Shown in pieces: positions 33,006 through 42,182 of a stretch of 64,000 nucleotides of DNA (within the stretch, counting starts at the first letter, position 1; each line of letters starts with the position of its first letter). The notes beneath the pieces were generated by a model that was not told where the DNA came from, did not search any database, and was given only the letters and a program-made list of their open reading frames with translations. Location: the NCBI RefSeq assembly GCF_003116095.1, contig NZ_LGRA01000018.1, positions 513,932 to 577,931 of the forward strand, given 5' to 3'. The position numbers and the translations under genes were made by a program. This DNA is from Azospirillum sp. TSO35-2 (GTDB taxonomy: Bacteria > Pseudomonadota > Alphaproteobacteria > Azospirillales > Azospirillaceae).

Positions 33006-34126
33006 GGGTCGTCTATTTCACCCATTCGCTGGCCTCCTGCTGGAACCACGGCAACGCCCATTTCCTGCGCGGCGTGCTGCGCGACCTGATCGCCCGCGGC
33101 CATGACGTCCGGGTCTTCGAACCCGAGGGTGCCTGGAGCCTGCAGAACCTGCTGGCCGACCATGGCGAGCCCGGCCTCGACGCCTACCGCAGCGCCTATC
33201 CGGAGCTGTCGTCGCGCGGCATGCCGGAGGGGTTCGACGTCGCGGCGGCCTGTGACGGCGCCGATCTGGTGATCGTGCATGAATGGAACGACCCGGCGCT
33301 GGTGGCGGCGGTCGGCGCGGCGCGGCGGCGCGGCGGCACCTTCACCCTGCTGTTCCACGACACCCACCACCGCGCGGTCAGCGACCCCAAGGCGATCAAC
33401 GCCTTCGATCTGTCCGGCTACGACGGCGTGCTGGCCTTCGGCGAGGCGCTGGCCGCGGTCTACCGCCGCTGGGGCTGGGGCGACCGGGTCTTCGTCTGGC
33501 ACGAGGCCGCCGACACCCGCCTGTTCCACCCGCCGGCCGAGGAAGGACCACGCGCCGGCGCGGTGTGGATCGGCAACTGGGGCGACGGCGAGCGGACGGA
33601 TGAGCTGGAACGCTTTCTCTTCGCGCCATCGCGGGCGGCGGGCCTGCCGCTCGACATCTACGGCGTGCGCTACCCGCGGGAGGCGCTGGCGACGCTGAAG
33701 CGCTACGGCATCGCCTACAAGGGCTGGCTGCCGAACGCCCGCGCGCCGGAGGTCTTTGCCCGCCACCGCGCCACCGTCCATGTGCCGCGGCGCTTCTACG
33801 TCGAATCGCTGCCCGGCATCCCGACCATCCGCGTGTTCGAGGCGCTGGCCTGCGGCATCCCGCTGGTCAGCGCGCCGTGGAGCGACGCGGACGGGCTGTT
33901 CCGCCCCGGCCGGGATTTCCTCTACGCCCGCAGCGGTGACGAGATGACCGCCTGTCTGCGTGCCATCGACCAGGACGCCGACCTGCGGGCCGAGCTGATC
34001 CGCAACGGGCTGGAGACCATCCGCGCCCGCCACACCTGCGCCCACCGCGTCGATGAGTTGCTGGCCATTGTCGACACCCTGCGCGGCGCCGACAAGACAC
34101 CGACCCTTCTGGAGTCCGCCCGATGA
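33002..34126 (+). CDS. Glycosyltransferase (CgeB / Glyco_trans_1_2-like)
   Basis: 374 residues from a GTG that overlaps the previous stop. The opening VRVVYFTHSLASCWNHGNAHFLRG and the later ALACGIPLVSAPWSDADGLF (donor-site loop) are shared in pattern with the next two genes, so the three are probably paralogues. GT-B fold predicted. A conserved-looking LFHDTHHRAV gives a His-rich central loop. Specificity is unknown. Confidence 0.83.
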   Translation: MRVVYFTHSLASCWNHGNAHFLRGVLRDLIARGHDVRVFEPEGAWSLQNLLADHGEPGLDAYRSAYPELSSRGMPEGFDVAAACDGADLVIVHEWNDPALVAAVGAARRRGGTFTLLFHDTHHRAVSDPKAINAFDLSGYDGVLAFGEALAAVYRRWGWGDRVFVWHEAADTRLFHPPAEEGPRAGAVWIGNWGDGERTDELERFLFAPSRAAGLPLDIYGVRYPREALATLKRYGIAYKGWLPNARAPEVFARHRATVHVPRRFYVESLPGIPTIRVFEALACGIPLVSAPWSDADGLFRPGRDFLYARSGDEMTACLRAIDQDADLRAELIRNGLETIRARHTCAHRVDELLAIVDTLRGADKTPTLLESAR

Positions 34127-35217
34127 AGATGGCCTTCTACGGCTCGAGCCTGCTGTCCTCCTACTGGAACGGTGCGGCCACCTACTACCGCGGCATGCTG
34201 AGCGAACTCGCCCGGCATGGCTGGGACATCACCTTCTACGAGCCGGACGCCTTCGACCGGCAGCAGCATCGCGACATCGAGCCGCCGGACTACGCCAAGG
34301 TCGTCGTCTACGACGCGACGCCGGAGGCCTGCCGCGCGGTGATCGGGCAGGCGGTGAACGCCGACGTGGTGGTGAAGGCCAACGGCGTCGGCGTCTTCGA
34401 CGACGAACTGCTCGACGGGGTGATGGACGCTGCCGGGCCGCAGGCGCTGCGCGTCTACTGGGACGTCGACGCCCCGGCGACGCTGGCGGAACTGCGGCAG
34501 GCGCCCGACCATGTGTTGCGCCGCCGGCTGCCCCAGCTCGACTTCGTGCTGACCTATGGCGGCGGGCCGCCGGTGGTGTCGGCCTATCAGGCGATGGGCG
34601 CGCCGGTCTGCCGGCCGATCTACAACGCGCTCGACCCGTCGACCCACCACCCGGTGCCGCCGCAGGAGCGCTTCAAGGCCGACCTGAACTTCCTCGGCAA
34701 CCGGCTGCCCGACCGCGAGGCGAGGGTGGAGCGCTTCTTCCTGGAGCCGGCGGCGCGCAACCCGCAGGGCCGCTACATCATCGGCGGCAGCGGCTGGGAG
34801 ACCAAGGGCCTGCCGGCCAACGTCACCCACATCGGCCATGTCGGCACCGCCGACCACAACGCCTTCAACACTTCGGCGCTGGCGGTGCTGAACATCGCCC
34901 GCGACAGCATGGCGGAGGTCGGCTTCTCGCCCGCGACCCGGGTGTTCGAGGCGGCCGGGGCCGGCGCCTGCCTGATCACCGATGCCTGGGAAGGGGTGGA
35001 GCAGTTTCTCGCCCCCGACGAGGAGGTGCTGGTCGCCCGCGACGGCCAGGACGTGACCGAGCATCTGCGCGCCCTGACGCCGGAGCGCGCCCGCGCCATC
35101 GGCGAAGCCGCCCGCCGTCGCATCCTCGCCGGCCACACCTACGCCCGCCGCGCGGTCGAGGTCGACGCCCTGCTGCGCGGCGCGCTGGCCGCCCGCCGGG
35201 AACGGAGCGCAGCATGA
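34123..35217 (+). CDS. Glycosyltransferase (CgeB-like)
   Basis: 364 residues, starting MKMAFYGSSLLSSYWNGAATYYRG. The C-terminal half has FSPATRVFEAAGAGACLITDAWEG, typical of CgeB/DUF3880-type GT-B transferases. The motif SxxSxxWNGxAxxxRG at the N-terminus recurs in the genes on both sides, which supports duplication. Coupled to both neighbours by ATGA. Confidence 0.85.
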   Translation: MKMAFYGSSLLSSYWNGAATYYRGMLSELARHGWDITFYEPDAFDRQQHRDIEPPDYAKVVVYDATPEACRAVIGQAVNADVVVKANGVGVFDDELLDGVMDAAGPQALRVYWDVDAPATLAELRQAPDHVLRRRLPQLDFVLTYGGGPPVVSAYQAMGAPVCRPIYNALDPSTHHPVPPQERFKADLNFLGNRLPDREARVERFFLEPAARNPQGRYIIGGSGWETKGLPANVTHIGHVGTADHNAFNTSALAVLNIARDSMAEVGFSPATRVFEAAGAGACLITDAWEGVEQFLAPDEEVLVARDGQDVTEHLRALTPERARAIGEAARRRILAGHTYARRAVEVDALLRGALAARRERSAA

Positions 35218-36308
35218 GGCTGGTCGTCCTCGGGCTCAGCCTGTCCTCCTCCTGGGGCAACGGCCACGCCACCACCTTCCGCGCGCTGCTGAAAGCCTAC
35301 GCCGCGCGCGGCCACGACATCCTGTTCCTCGAACGCGACGTCCCCTGGTACGCCGACAACCGCGACCTGCCGAACCCGTCCTGGTGCGAACTGGCTTTTT
35401 ATAAGGACCTGGACGATCTGAAGCGCTTCACCGCCGCGGTGGCCGGGGCCGACGCGGTGCTGGTCGGCTCCTACGTGCCCGACGGCGTGACGGTCGGCCG
35501 CTGGGCGCAGGAGACGGCGCAGGGTGTCGTCGCCTTCTACGACATCGACACCCCGGTGACGCTGGCCAAGCTGGAACGCGGCGACTTCGAGTATCTGTCG
35601 CCGGCGATCATCCCCGGCTACGACGTCTATTTCTCCTTCACCGGCGGGCCGACGCTCGACCGGCTGATGGAGCGGTACGGCTCGCCGGCGGCGCGGGCGC
35701 TCTACTGCTCGGTGGATGCGGAGGCCTACGCGCCGCTGCCGGTGCCCAAGCGCTGGGACCTCAGCTATCTCGGCACCTACAGCGCCGACCGCCAGCCGAC
35801 GCTGGACCGCTTGCTGCTGGAACCGGCCCGCCACGCGCCCGACCTGCGCTTCGTCGTCGCCGGGCCGCAATACCCTGACGACATCGTCTGGCCGGCGAAT
35901 GTGGAGCGGCTGCACCACGTCCCGCCGGCCGACCATCCGGCCTTCTACGCCGCCAGCCGCTTCACGCTGAACGTGACGCGCGACGACATGATCCGCGCCG
36001 GCTACAGCCCCAGCGTCCGCCTGTTCGAGGCGGCGGCCTGCGCCACCCCGATCATCTCCGACATCTGGGACGGCATCGACAGCCTGCTGGAGCCGGGGCG
36101 CGAAATCATCCTGGCGGAAACCGCCGACGACGTGCTGAGCGTGCTGCGCCAGCCGGCGGCCGAGGGCGAGATCGGCGAGCAGGCGCGGCGCCGGATCCTG
36201 GGCGCCCACACCGCCGCTCACCGGGCAGAGACGCTGGAGCGGGAGTTGCTGGCGGCGGTGGAGCGGGGGAGGGTTGCCTCCCCGTCGTCACTCGTGCCCC
36301 CTCCCTAA
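35214..36308 (+). CDS. Glycosyltransferase (CgeB-like), last gene of the operon
   Basis: 364 residues. It opens RLVVLGLSLSSSWGNGHATTFRALL and carries YSPSVRLFEAAACATPIISDIWDG near the C-terminus, parallel to the preceding paralogue. The stop codon and the last five residues (LVPPP) lie inside the repeat element that starts at 36296, so the natural C-terminus may have been replaced when the repeat arrived. It begins by overlapping the previous stop. Confidence 0.85.
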   Translation: MRLVVLGLSLSSSWGNGHATTFRALLKAYAARGHDILFLERDVPWYADNRDLPNPSWCELAFYKDLDDLKRFTAAVAGADAVLVGSYVPDGVTVGRWAQETAQGVVAFYDIDTPVTLAKLERGDFEYLSPAIIPGYDVYFSFTGGPTLDRLMERYGSPAARALYCSVDAEAYAPLPVPKRWDLSYLGTYSADRQPTLDRLLLEPARHAPDLRFVVAGPQYPDDIVWPANVERLHHVPPADHPAFYAASRFTLNVTRDDMIRAGYSPSVRLFEAAACATPIISDIWDGIDSLLEPGREIILAETADDVLSVLRQPAAEGEIGEQARRRILGAHTAAHRAETLERELLAAVERGRVASPSSLVPPP

Positions 36309-36420
36309 CCCTCCCCCGCTCCCGCGGGAGAGGGGACTGCCGCCGCTTCGCGATCAAATCACGCCGACAAGCATTCCGCCCCCTCTCCCGCCAAAGGCGG
36401 GGGAGGGATGGGGAGGGGGC
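36296..36420. repeat. Pair of inverted REP/BIME-like elements
   Basis: Two copies of a ~41-45 bp GC-rich palindromic unit, at 36296-36336 and 36376-36420, lie in opposite orientation 40 bp apart. Read in the same direction, both run GCCCCCTCCC, two or three variable bases, CCCTCCCCCGC, a short variable centre, GCGGGAGAGGGG. Each can fold alone (CCCTCTCCCGCC with GGCGGGGGAGGG, 11/12), and the pair can fold together. They lie between convergent genes and probably also act as a two-way terminator. The element is likely to be repeated elsewhere in the genome. Confidence 0.75.
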
Positions 36421-36438
36421 CAACCGACACAGCCACCC

Positions 36439-36972
36439 TCACGGCACCCGCTTCTTCTCCAGCTTGCGGGCCAGCGTCCGCCGATGCATCCCCAGCCGGC
36501 GCGCCGTTTCCGAGATGTTGAAGCCGGTGTCCACCAGCGTCTCGTGGATGCGTTCCCATTCCAGGTTCTTCAGCGACGTCGTCCGCGCCGCCAGGGCGAT
36601 CGAGGTGTCGCCCTCCGTCCGGTCGAAGGCGGCTTCGATGTCGTCGGTGTTGGACGGCTTCGCCAGATAGTGGCAGGCGCCGAGCTTGATCGCCTCGACC
36701 GCCGTCGCGATGCTGGCGAAGCCGGTCAGCACGACGATCTTCGCCGCGGGATCGACCTCGTGCAGCTCCTTGACGCACTCCAGCCCCGACCCGTTGCCGA
36801 GCTTCAGGTCGACGACGGCGTAGCCCGGGCGGACGGCGTCGAGCAGCCCGCGCATCTCCTCCAGCCCGCCGCAGGCATGCACGGCGTAGCCGCGGCGTTC
36901 GAACGACCGCCGCAGCGCGCGGGCGAAGGAATCGTCGTCTTCGACGATCAGAAGGGTGCGGTCAGTGTCCAT
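36439..36972 (-). CDS. regA: RegA/ActR-type response regulator
   Basis: 177 residues, the usual length. The receiver domain has the acidic pair in IVEDDDSF and the phospho-acceptor Asp in YAVVDLKLGNGSGLE, with Lys in HYLAKPSN. A linker leads to a Fis-type helix-turn-helix (ETARRLGMHRRTLARKLEKK), the RegA hallmark. With RegB it controls respiration, hydrogenase, carbon and nitrogen genes in response to redox state. It overlaps regB by 11 bp. Confidence 0.94.
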   Translation of the reverse strand: MDTDRTLLIVEDDDSFARALRRSFERRGYAVHACGGLEEMRGLLDAVRPGYAVVDLKLGNGSGLECVKELHEVDPAAKIVVLTGFASIATAVEAIKLGACHYLAKPSNTDDIEAAFDRTEGDTSIALAARTTSLKNLEWERIHETLVDTGFNISETARRLGMHRRTLARKLEKKRVP

Positions 36973-38281
36973 CGGTGCCTTCCGGCGACAGGGTGGACAG
37001 CGGCAGGGTCAGCGTGACCGAGGCGCCGCCGCCGCTGCGGTTCTTGGCCGACACGGTGCCGCCCAGCTTGCGCAGCACGTTTACCACCAGGAACAGGCCG
37101 AGTCCGCTGCCCGGACGGTTCTTGGTCGACCGATAGGGCTTGCCCAGTTCGGCCAGGATGGCGTCGTCGAAGCCGGGGCCGGCGTCGTTCACCGCGACGA
37201 CCAGATTGTCGCCCTGCCGGCGCACCGCGACGCCGATCCAGCCCGGCGACGCCTCCAGCGCGTTGTCGAGCACGTTGAACAGCACCTGCTTCAGCGCGAG
37301 GTCGGAGATCATCCGTTCCTTCGACCGGAAGGCGTTCTCGTAGTCGAAACGGGCGGGGGAGCGGCTGCACCGCCAGTCCTCCACCAGATCGTCCATGAAG
37401 TCACGGACCGTGGTGCGGACCGTGCCCTCGCCGCGCGCCTCGCCGGACGACAGCAGGATGCCGGACACGATCGCCTTGCAGCGGTCGATCTGGCTCTGCA
37501 TCTCCGCCATCTCCTCCGACAGGTCGGGGTCGGCCGTCAGCGCCGGCATGCGTCGCCAGTCGTTGAGGATGACCGACAGGGTGGCGAGCGGCGTCCCCAG
37601 CTCGTGCGCGGCGCCGGACGCCAGCAGGCCCATGCGGACGATGTGCGCCTCCTCCATCGAGCGTTGGCGCAGTTCCGCCAGATAGGCGTCCCGCGCGCGC
37701 AGGTTGCGGTTGATCTGGGTGAGGAAGGGCACCAGCAGGCTGGCCGCCAGCACGAAGCAGATGAACATGCCCTGGATGTGCAGGCTGAACAGCCCCCCCT
37801 CAAGCTGGTGCGGCAGGGGCAGGGCGCGGTAGGTGCCGGTCAGCCAGGTGAAACCGGCGGTCGCCACCAGCACCAGCGCCCAGGCCGACCACGCCTCCAG
37901 CAACACCGCGCCGAGCGCCACCTGCAGCAGGTAGAGCGAGATGAACGGGTTCGTCGCCCCGCCGCTGAGATAGAGCTGAACGGTCAGCGCGAAGACGTCG
38001 ATCAGCAGTTCCAGGAACAGCTGGGTGTTGGACACCGACGACTTGCGGCGGATCTGGACGAGGCTGGCGGTGTTGAGCGCGATCAGGAAGACCACGACGG
38101 CGCTCATCGGCTGCAGCGGCAGGGCGATGCCCATCTGGACATGCACGATCAGGATCGTCACCACCTGACCGACCACGGCGAGCCAGCGTAACTGGACGAG
38201 CAGGAACAGGTTCTTCCGGTCGGTCGTGTCGCGCACAGAAATCGTCCTGCTCCTCACCGGATACATTAGCCTCCCGACCAT
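36962..38281 (-). CDS. regB: RegB/ActS-type redox sensor histidine kinase
   Basis: 439 residues. Six membrane helices include the ubiquinone-site motif SGGATNPFISLYLLQ. The H-box is GAAHELGTPLATLS; a Cys a little later (QSQIDRCKAIVSGILLS) is in the position of the redox-active RegB cysteine. N and G boxes follow (LFNVLDNALEASP; GPGSGLGLFLV). The kinase senses quinone and redox state and phosphorylates RegA. A second in-frame ATG at 38266, just behind GGGAGG, is an equally good start. It lies downstream of cyoABCD-surf1 on the same strand. Confidence 0.94.
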   Translation of the reverse strand: MVGRLMYPVRSRTISVRDTTDRKNLFLLVQLRWLAVVGQVVTILIVHVQMGIALPLQPMSAVVVFLIALNTASLVQIRRKSSVSNTQLFLELLIDVFALTVQLYLSGGATNPFISLYLLQVALGAVLLEAWSAWALVLVATAGFTWLTGTYRALPLPHQLEGGLFSLHIQGMFICFVLAASLLVPFLTQINRNLRARDAYLAELRQRSMEEAHIVRMGLLASGAAHELGTPLATLSVILNDWRRMPALTADPDLSEEMAEMQSQIDRCKAIVSGILLSSGEARGEGTVRTTVRDFMDDLVEDWRCSRSPARFDYENAFRSKERMISDLALKQVLFNVLDNALEASPGWIGVAVRRQGDNLVVAVNDAGPGFDDAILAELGKPYRSTKNRPGSGLGLFLVVNVLRKLGGTVSAKNRSGGGASVTLTLPLSTLSPEGTDGH

Positions 38282-38293
38282 TATATAGGCTAA
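38266..38293. promoter_or_regulatory. Inverted repeat around the regB start with a TATAAT-like box
   Basis: TTAGCCT (38266-38272) and AGGCTAA (38287-38293) form a perfect 7 bp inverted repeat, 14 bp apart. The minus-strand spacer contains ATATAATGG, which looks like a -10 box, in an otherwise very GC-rich setting. A protein bound here would block or guide regB transcription; RegA autoregulation is one option. If this is the -10 box, translation must begin at 38266 rather than 38281. Confidence 0.4.
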
Positions 38294-38333
38294 TCAAGCC
38301 GGGATGGAACCGCAGCCGGGGCCGTCGCGGCGG

Positions 38334-39128
38334 TCAGGACAGGCGATGCCGGCGGCGTGCTTCGCTGCGGGCGACCAGCGCAACCCAGCCGATCAGCATC
38401 AGGTCCAGCGCGAACCAGGTCAGCGCGTAGCCGAGGTGGCTGTTGGGGAAGCTGACGACGGTCAGGCCGCCGACCGGGCCACCGCCGGGGTTCGGCGTGG
38501 CGTCGGCGTCGATGAAGTAGGGCGCCACCTCGCCCAGACCGCGGGCGGCGGCGATGGCGGCGACGTCGCGGGAGAACCAGCGGCCGGCGGCCGGGTCGTT
38601 GGCGCGCAGGAAGCCGCCCTTCGGCTCGGTCATCCGCAGCAGGCCGGTGATGCTGGTCTCGCCCTCCGGCTGTCCGGCGGCCCGGCTGGCCGGGTCGCGC
38701 TTTTCCGGCGGCACGAAGCCGCGGTTGACCAGCACGGTGAAGCCGTCGTCGGTCCGCAACGGCGTCAGCACCCAGAACCCGCCGCCCAGATCGGTGACGG
38801 CCTGCACCAGCGTTTCGCGGTCGTTCAGGAAGCGGCCGGTCACGCGGACCCGCCGGTACTCGTCCTTGGCGGCGGTGACGGCGGGCCAAGTGTCCGGTCC
38901 CGGCGTGGCGACCGGGGCGGCGTGGATGCGGGCGTCGACCCGCTCGATCAGGTCGAGCTTCCACACCCGCCGTTCGAGCTGCCAGACGCCGAGCGCGGTC
39001 AGCCCGGCGATCCCGGCCAGGGCCAGAACGCCGAAGAGGGCCAGCGCCCAGACCGGGCGGGCCCCCTTCGTCGTGCCACCGGCGGGTGGCGGTGCCGGCT
39101 GCGGGTCGATGCGGCCGGCAGGGCTCAC
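38334..39128 (-). CDS. SURF1 family oxidase assembly protein
   Basis: 264 residues from a GTG that overlaps the cyoD stop. Two terminal membrane helices (ALALFGVLALAGIAGLTALGVWQLER and YALTWFALDLMLIGWVALVAR) enclose a periplasmic domain with FLNDRETLV and FTVLVNRGFVPPEKR, the SURF1 pattern. SURF1 proteins help insert heme into heme-copper oxidases; here the partner is the adjacent cyo quinol oxidase, and possibly the caa3 enzyme too. Confidence 0.92.
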   Translation of the reverse strand: MSPAGRIDPQPAPPPAGGTTKGARPVWALALFGVLALAGIAGLTALGVWQLERRVWKLDLIERVDARIHAAPVATPGPDTWPAVTAAKDEYRRVRVTGRFLNDRETLVQAVTDLGGGFWVLTPLRTDDGFTVLVNRGFVPPEKRDPASRAAGQPEGETSITGLLRMTEPKGGFLRANDPAAGRWFSRDVAAIAAARGLGEVAPYFIDADATPNPGGGPVGGLTVVSFPNSHLGYALTWFALDLMLIGWVALVARSEARRRHRLS

Positions 39129-39535
39129 GGCATCCGGCTCATGTCGTGGCTCATGCCCGGCATCATGTTGGCGTTCAGGTGGTACATCACCCACAGCGAC
39201 CCGGCCAGCATGATCACCACCACGATCAGGGTGAAGATCAGCGCCAGCATGGTCCAGCCGCCTTCGGAGCGGCTGTTCATGTGCAGGAAATACACCATGT
39301 GGACGATGATCTGCACCAGGGCGAGCCCGAGGACCACCGCGGTGGTGGTGCCGTTGTCGAGCGTCCCGTTCATCACCAGCCAGAACGGGATCGCCGTCAG
39401 GATCACCGACAGCACGAAGCCGATCATGTAGCTGCCGAAGCTGCCGTGGGCGTGCCCGTCGCCGTGCCCCTGGTCGTGGCCGTGGCCGCCATGCGCGCCG
39501 TGGCCGTGGTGGTCGCTGTGCGCGTGGGTGCTCAT
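39125..39535 (-). CDS. cyoD: Cytochrome bo3 quinol oxidase subunit IV
   Basis: 136 residues. Three helices follow the pattern [46 protein letters not shown] and [26 protein letters not shown], as in CyoD. The N-terminus is unusual: residues 1-31 carry a dozen histidines alternating with Gly and Asp, a likely metal-binding or charged tail. Methionines recur at the C-terminus ([15 protein letters not shown]), also suggestive of copper binding. Overlaps its neighbours. Confidence 0.93.
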   Translation of the reverse strand: MSTHAHSDHHGHGAHGGHGHDQGHGDGHAHGSFGSYMIGFVLSVILTAIPFWLVMNGTLDNGTTTAVVLGLALVQIIVHMVYFLHMNSRSEGGWTMLALIFTLIVVVIMLAGSLWVMYHLNANMMPGMSHDMSRMP

Positions 39536-40161
39536 CGCAGCACTCCCATCAGGTAGACGTAGGTGAAGACGCCGATCCAGATGACGTCCAGGAAGTGCCA
39601 GAACATGCTGAGGCACATCAGGCGACGGCGGTTGGCGGGGATCAGGCCGCGGCGGGCGACCTGGACCATCAGCGTCACCAGCCAGACGGTGCCGAAGGTG
39701 ACGTGCAGACCGTGGGTGCCGACCAGCGTGAAGAAGGACGACAGGAAGGCGCTGCGCCACGGGCCGGCGCCCTCATGGATCATGTGCGCGAACTCGGTCA
39801 GCTCGATGCCGAGGAAGGCGAGGCCGAACAGCCCGGTGATCGCCAGCCACGCCTGGGTCTGCCCGGTCCGCCCGCGCTCCATCGCCAGCATGGCGAAGCC
39901 GTAGGTGATGGAGGACAGCAGCAGCATCGAGGTGTTGACCGCCACCAGCGGCAGGTCGAACAGCTCCTTGGGCGTCGGCCCGGCGGCGTAGCTGGTGCTG
40001 AGCACGCCATAGGTGGCGAACAGGACCGCGAAGATGAGGCAGTCGCTCATCAGGTAGATCCAGAAGCCCAGCGCGGTGCTGCCGCCTTCGTGCGCGACCT
40101 CGTCCCTCACATAGAAATCGGGGGCGTCGCCGCTGCGCAGGGTGTTGACGGTCGTGGTCAT
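39532..40161 (-). CDS. cyoC: Cytochrome bo3 quinol oxidase subunit III
   Basis: 209 residues, five helices. [24 protein letters not shown] is the classic CyoC opening and [19 protein letters not shown] the helix with conserved histidines. It overlaps the cyoB stop (ATGA). Structural subunit of the proton-pumping ubiquinol oxidase. Confidence 0.96.
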   Translation of the reverse strand: MTTTVNTLRSGDAPDFYVRDEVAHEGGSTALGFWIYLMSDCLIFAVLFATYGVLSTSYAAGPTPKELFDLPLVAVNTSMLLLSSITYGFAMLAMERGRTGQTQAWLAITGLFGLAFLGIELTEFAHMIHEGAGPWRSAFLSSFFTLVGTHGLHVTFGTVWLVTLMVQVARRGLIPANRRRLMCLSMFWHFLDVIWIGVFTYVYLMGVLR

Positions 40162-42167
40162 GCTTGCACCTGCCCGGACAGCTGCCGGGTCCGCTCGCTC
40201 TCGGTCCGGATGACGTCATCGACCGGGATGTGGAAGTCGCGGTTGTAGTTGAAGGTGTGGCCGATGGCGACCGCCAGCAGGCCGAGGAAGCTCAGCGCCG
40301 CCAGCCACCAGATGTGCCAGATCATGGCAAAGCCGAAGGCCACGCTGATCCCGGCCAGGATGACGCCGGTGCCGGTGTTGCTGGGCATGTGGATCGGGCG
40401 GAAGCCCTCCAGCGGGCGCTTGTAGCCGCGCTTCTTCATGTCCCACCATGCGTCGTTGTCGTGGATGACCGGCGTGAAGGCGAAGTTGTAGCCCGGCGGC
40501 GGCGAGGAGGTCGCCCATTCCAGCGTGCGGCCATCCCACGGGTCGCCGGTCACCTCGCGCAGTTCCTCCCGCTTCCAGACGCTGTAGGCGATCTGGATCA
40601 GGAAGCAGCCGATGCCGGCGGCGATCAGCGCGGCGCCGATGGCGGCGATGACGAACCAGATCTGGAGCGACGGGTCCTCGAACACGCGCAGGCGGCGGGT
40701 GACGCCCATCAGGCCCAGGACGTAGAGCGGCATGAAGGCGGCGTAGAAGCCGACCACCCAGAACCAGAAGGACAGCTTGCCCCAGAACACGTTCAGCTTG
40801 AAGCCGAACGCCTTCGGCCACCAGTAGGCGATGCCGGCGAACAGGCCGAACAGCACGCCGCCGATGATGACGTTGTGGAAGTGGGCGATCAGGAACAGGC
40901 TGTTGTGCAGGACGAAGTCGGCCGGCGGCACCGCCAGCAGCACGCCGGTCATGCCGCCGATGACGAAGGTCAGCATGAAGGCGATCGTCCACATCATCGG
41001 CAGCTCGAACCGGATGCGGCCGCGGTACATGGTGAACAGCCAGTTGAAGATCTTCGCACCCGTCGGGATCGAGATGATCATCGTCGTGATGCCGAAGAAC
41101 GAGTTCACGCTGGCGCCCGAGCCCATGGTGAAGAAGTGGTGCAGCCACACCAGGTAGGACAGGATGGTGATGACGACGGTCGCGTAGACCATCGAGGTGT
41201 AGCCGAACAGCTTCTTGCCCGAGAAGGTCGAGGTCACTTCGGAGAAGATGCCGAAGCAGGGCAGGATCAGGATGTAGACTTCCGGATGGCCCCAGATCCA
41301 GATCAGGTTCACGTACATCATGGGGTTGCCGCCCATGTCGTTCGTGAAGAAGTGCGTGCCGACATAGCGGTCGAGCGACAGCAGGACCAGCACGGCGGTC
41401 AGGATCGGGAAGGAGGCGACGATCAGCACGTTGGTGCAGAGCGAGGTCCAGGTGAAGACCGGCATCTTCATCATGGTCATGCCCGGCGCGCGCATCTTGA
41501 CGATGGTGCAGATCAGGTTGATGCCGGACAGCGTGGTTCCGACACCCGCCACCTGTAGGGCCCAGATGTAGTAGTCGACGCCGACGTCGGGGCTCGCCTC
41601 CAGCCCGGACAGCGGCGGGTAGGCCAGCCAGCCGGTGCGCGCGAACTCGCCGATGAACAGCGACATCATGACCAGCACGGCGCCGCCGACCGTCATCCAG
41701 AAGCTGAAGTTGTTCAGGAACGGGAAGGACACGTCGCGGGCGCCGATCTGCAGCGGCACGACGTAGTTCATCAGCCCGGTCACCAGCGGCATCGCCACGA
41801 AGAAGATCATGATCACGCCGTGGGCGGTGAAGACCTGATCATAGTGGTGGGCCGGCAGGTAGCCCTCGCTGCCGTTGAAGGCGATGGCCTGCTGGATGCG
41901 CATCATCACCGCGTCGGCGAAGCCGCGCAGCAGCATGACCAGCCCCAGGATCATGTACATGATCCCGATCCGCTTGTGGTCGACGGAGGTCAACCACTCC
42001 GTCCACAGGTAGCCCCACAGCTTGAAATAGGTCAGCCCGGCGACCAGCGCCGCGCCGCCGAGCATCACGGCGGCGAAGGTCGCGACCAGGATGGGTTCGT
42101 GATAGGGGAGCGACTCCAGGCTGAGGCGCCCGAAGACGAAATGGGTCAGTGACGAGATGTCGAACAT
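40158..42167 (-). CDS. cyoB: Cytochrome bo3 quinol oxidase subunit I
   Basis: 669 residues (E. coli 663), starting [25 protein letters not shown]; a TTG fifteen bases earlier is less likely. Heme-copper ligands are intact: [24 protein letters not shown] with the Glu and Tyr, and [13 protein letters not shown]. The conserved R-rich quinone-site region near [12 protein letters not shown] is present. It oxidises ubiquinol and pumps protons while reducing O2. Confidence 0.97.
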   Translation of the reverse strand: MFDISSLTHFVFGRLSLESLPYHEPILVATFAAVMLGGAALVAGLTYFKLWGYLWTEWLTSVDHKRIGIMYMILGLVMLLRGFADAVMMRIQQAIAFNGSEGYLPAHHYDQVFTAHGVIMIFFVAMPLVTGLMNYVVPLQIGARDVSFPFLNNFSFWMTVGGAVLVMMSLFIGEFARTGWLAYPPLSGLEASPDVGVDYYIWALQVAGVGTTLSGINLICTIVKMRAPGMTMMKMPVFTWTSLCTNVLIVASFPILTAVLVLLSLDRYVGTHFFTNDMGGNPMMYVNLIWIWGHPEVYILILPCFGIFSEVTSTFSGKKLFGYTSMVYATVVITILSYLVWLHHFFTMGSGASVNSFFGITTMIISIPTGAKIFNWLFTMYRGRIRFELPMMWTIAFMLTFVIGGMTGVLLAVPPADFVLHNSLFLIAHFHNVIIGGVLFGLFAGIAYWWPKAFGFKLNVFWGKLSFWFWVVGFYAAFMPLYVLGLMGVTRRLRVFEDPSLQIWFVIAAIGAALIAAGIGCFLIQIAYSVWKREELREVTGDPWDGRTLEWATSSPPPGYNFAFTPVIHDNDAWWDMKKRGYKRPLEGFRPIHMPSNTGTGVILAGISVAFGFAMIWHIWWLAALSFLGLLAVAIGHTFNYNRDFHIPVDDVIRTESERTRQLSGQVQA

Positions 42168-42182
42168 TGCCGGTGTGCCCAA

